Shown here: piece by piece, positions 4,785 to 5,030 of the stretch
How the letters are laid out: every line of letters starts with the position of its first letter
Position numbering within the stretch: position 1 is the first letter of the stretch
Source: Nitrospinaceae bacterium
Lineage (GTDB): Bacteria > Nitrospinota > Nitrospinia > Nitrospinales > Nitrospinaceae
Assembly (NCBI GenBank): GCA_029261615.1
Contig: JAJDAX010000239.1
Coordinates: 1-5,030 of the forward strand
Direction: 5' to 3'
DNA length: 5,030 nt
Made by a program: the position numbers and the translations under genes
The notes under the pieces: generated by a model
Database searches by the model: none
What the model saw: only the letters and a program-made list of their open reading frames with translations
What the model was told of the DNA's origin: nothing

Positions 4785-5030
4785 ATGCAGTTAAAGAACC
4801 AGAAAATCCTGATCACCGGTGCCGACGGTTTCATCGGTTCGCATCTAACGGAAGAGTGTGTCCGCCGAGGCTTGAACGTTAAAGCCTTTGTCTATTACAA
4901 CTCGTTCAACTCCTGGGGCTGGCTCGATCACAGTCCACCTGAAATACTGGAGCAGCTCGAGGTATTTTCGGGCGATATCCGCGACCCGTTTGGCGTTAAG
5001 GAAGCGATGAAAGGGTGCGACCTCGTCCTC
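4785..5030 (+). CDS. legB: NAD-dependent sugar-nucleotide 4,6-dehydratase, LegB-like, 3'-truncated by window edge
   Basis: The first 82 residues of an extended short-chain dehydrogenase; relatives are about 330 residues, so three quarters lie beyond the right edge. The Rossmann start ITGADGFIGSH (10-20) carries the GxxGxxG nucleotide-binding motif (Gly12, Gly15, Gly18), and SGDIRDP (62-68) carries the Asp64-Ile65 adenine-binding pair. The segment AFVYYNSFNSWGWLDHSP (34-51) is, from memory of the family, typical of LegB-type dehydratases, which convert a nucleotide-linked N-acetylglucosamine to its 4-keto-6-deoxy form as an early step to legionaminic acid. That product decorates flagellin or surface polysaccharide. 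The catalytic YxxxK lies outside the window. Being first after a long spacer with its own promoter, it probably opens a glycan biosynthesis cluster. Superfamily is certain; LegB over related sugar dehydratases is likely. Confidence 0.85.
   Translation, partial: MQLKNQKILITGADGFIGSHLTEECVRRGLNVKAFVYYNSFNSWGWLDHSPPEILEQLEVFSGDIRDPFGVKEAMKGCDLVL

Overview
The window reads as an ordinary stretch of a Gram-negative-type bacterial chromosome of moderate GC with AT-rich intergenic spacers. The gene content is typical of a free-living proteobacterium-like, Nitrospinota-like or Nitrospirota-like organism: a Kef-type antiporter, an ammonium channel, an HDOD signalling protein, a long pentapeptide-repeat protein and the start of a nonulosonic acid (legionaminic acid type) sugar gene. 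The sequence alone does not settle the taxon. No phage, IS, CRISPR, tRNA or rRNA was recognised.

Layout. (1) 1-872, minus: the N-terminal 290 residues of a CPA2/Kef cation:proton antiporter, cut by the left edge. (2) 873-1000: a 128-bp divergent promoter region, with near-superimposed candidate -10 boxes on the two strands. (3) 1001-2230, plus: a complete Amt/AmtB ammonium channel with a very strong Shine-Dalgarno sequence. (4) 2231-2353: a convergent spacer with a short perfect palindrome, a T9 run and a hairpin touching the stop codon of the next gene. (5) 2354-3217, minus: a 287-residue cytoplasmic pentapeptide-repeat protein with about 45 nearly uninterrupted pentapeptides. (6) 3218-3395: a spacer carrying a TATAAT promoter element and two abutting inverted repeats. 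(7) 3396-4250, minus: a stand-alone HDOD-domain protein. (8) 4251-4784: a 534-bp spacer without a convincing gene, with small hairpins and a pure A/T tract in front of an extended -10 promoter. (9) 4785-5030, plus: the first 82 codons of an NAD-dependent sugar-nucleotide 4,6-dehydratase resembling LegB, cut by the right edge.

How the genes work together. The antiporter and AmtB are divergently transcribed membrane transporters (K+/H+ and ammonium) and may share the spacer for regulation. No glnK/glnB lies next to amtB in this window. The pentapeptide and HDOD genes are tandem on the minus strand, but 178 bp and a probable separate promoter divide them, so they are not a tight operon. The legB-like gene probably opens a surface-glycan or flagellin-glycosylation locus to the right of the window.

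The hunt found no clear undescribed system. The most useful leads are an exact 15-bp in-frame duplication in the pentapeptide gene, paired inverted repeats upstream of it, an HDOD protein that keeps most HD-superfamily metal-ligand positions, and the promoter and leader architecture of legB.
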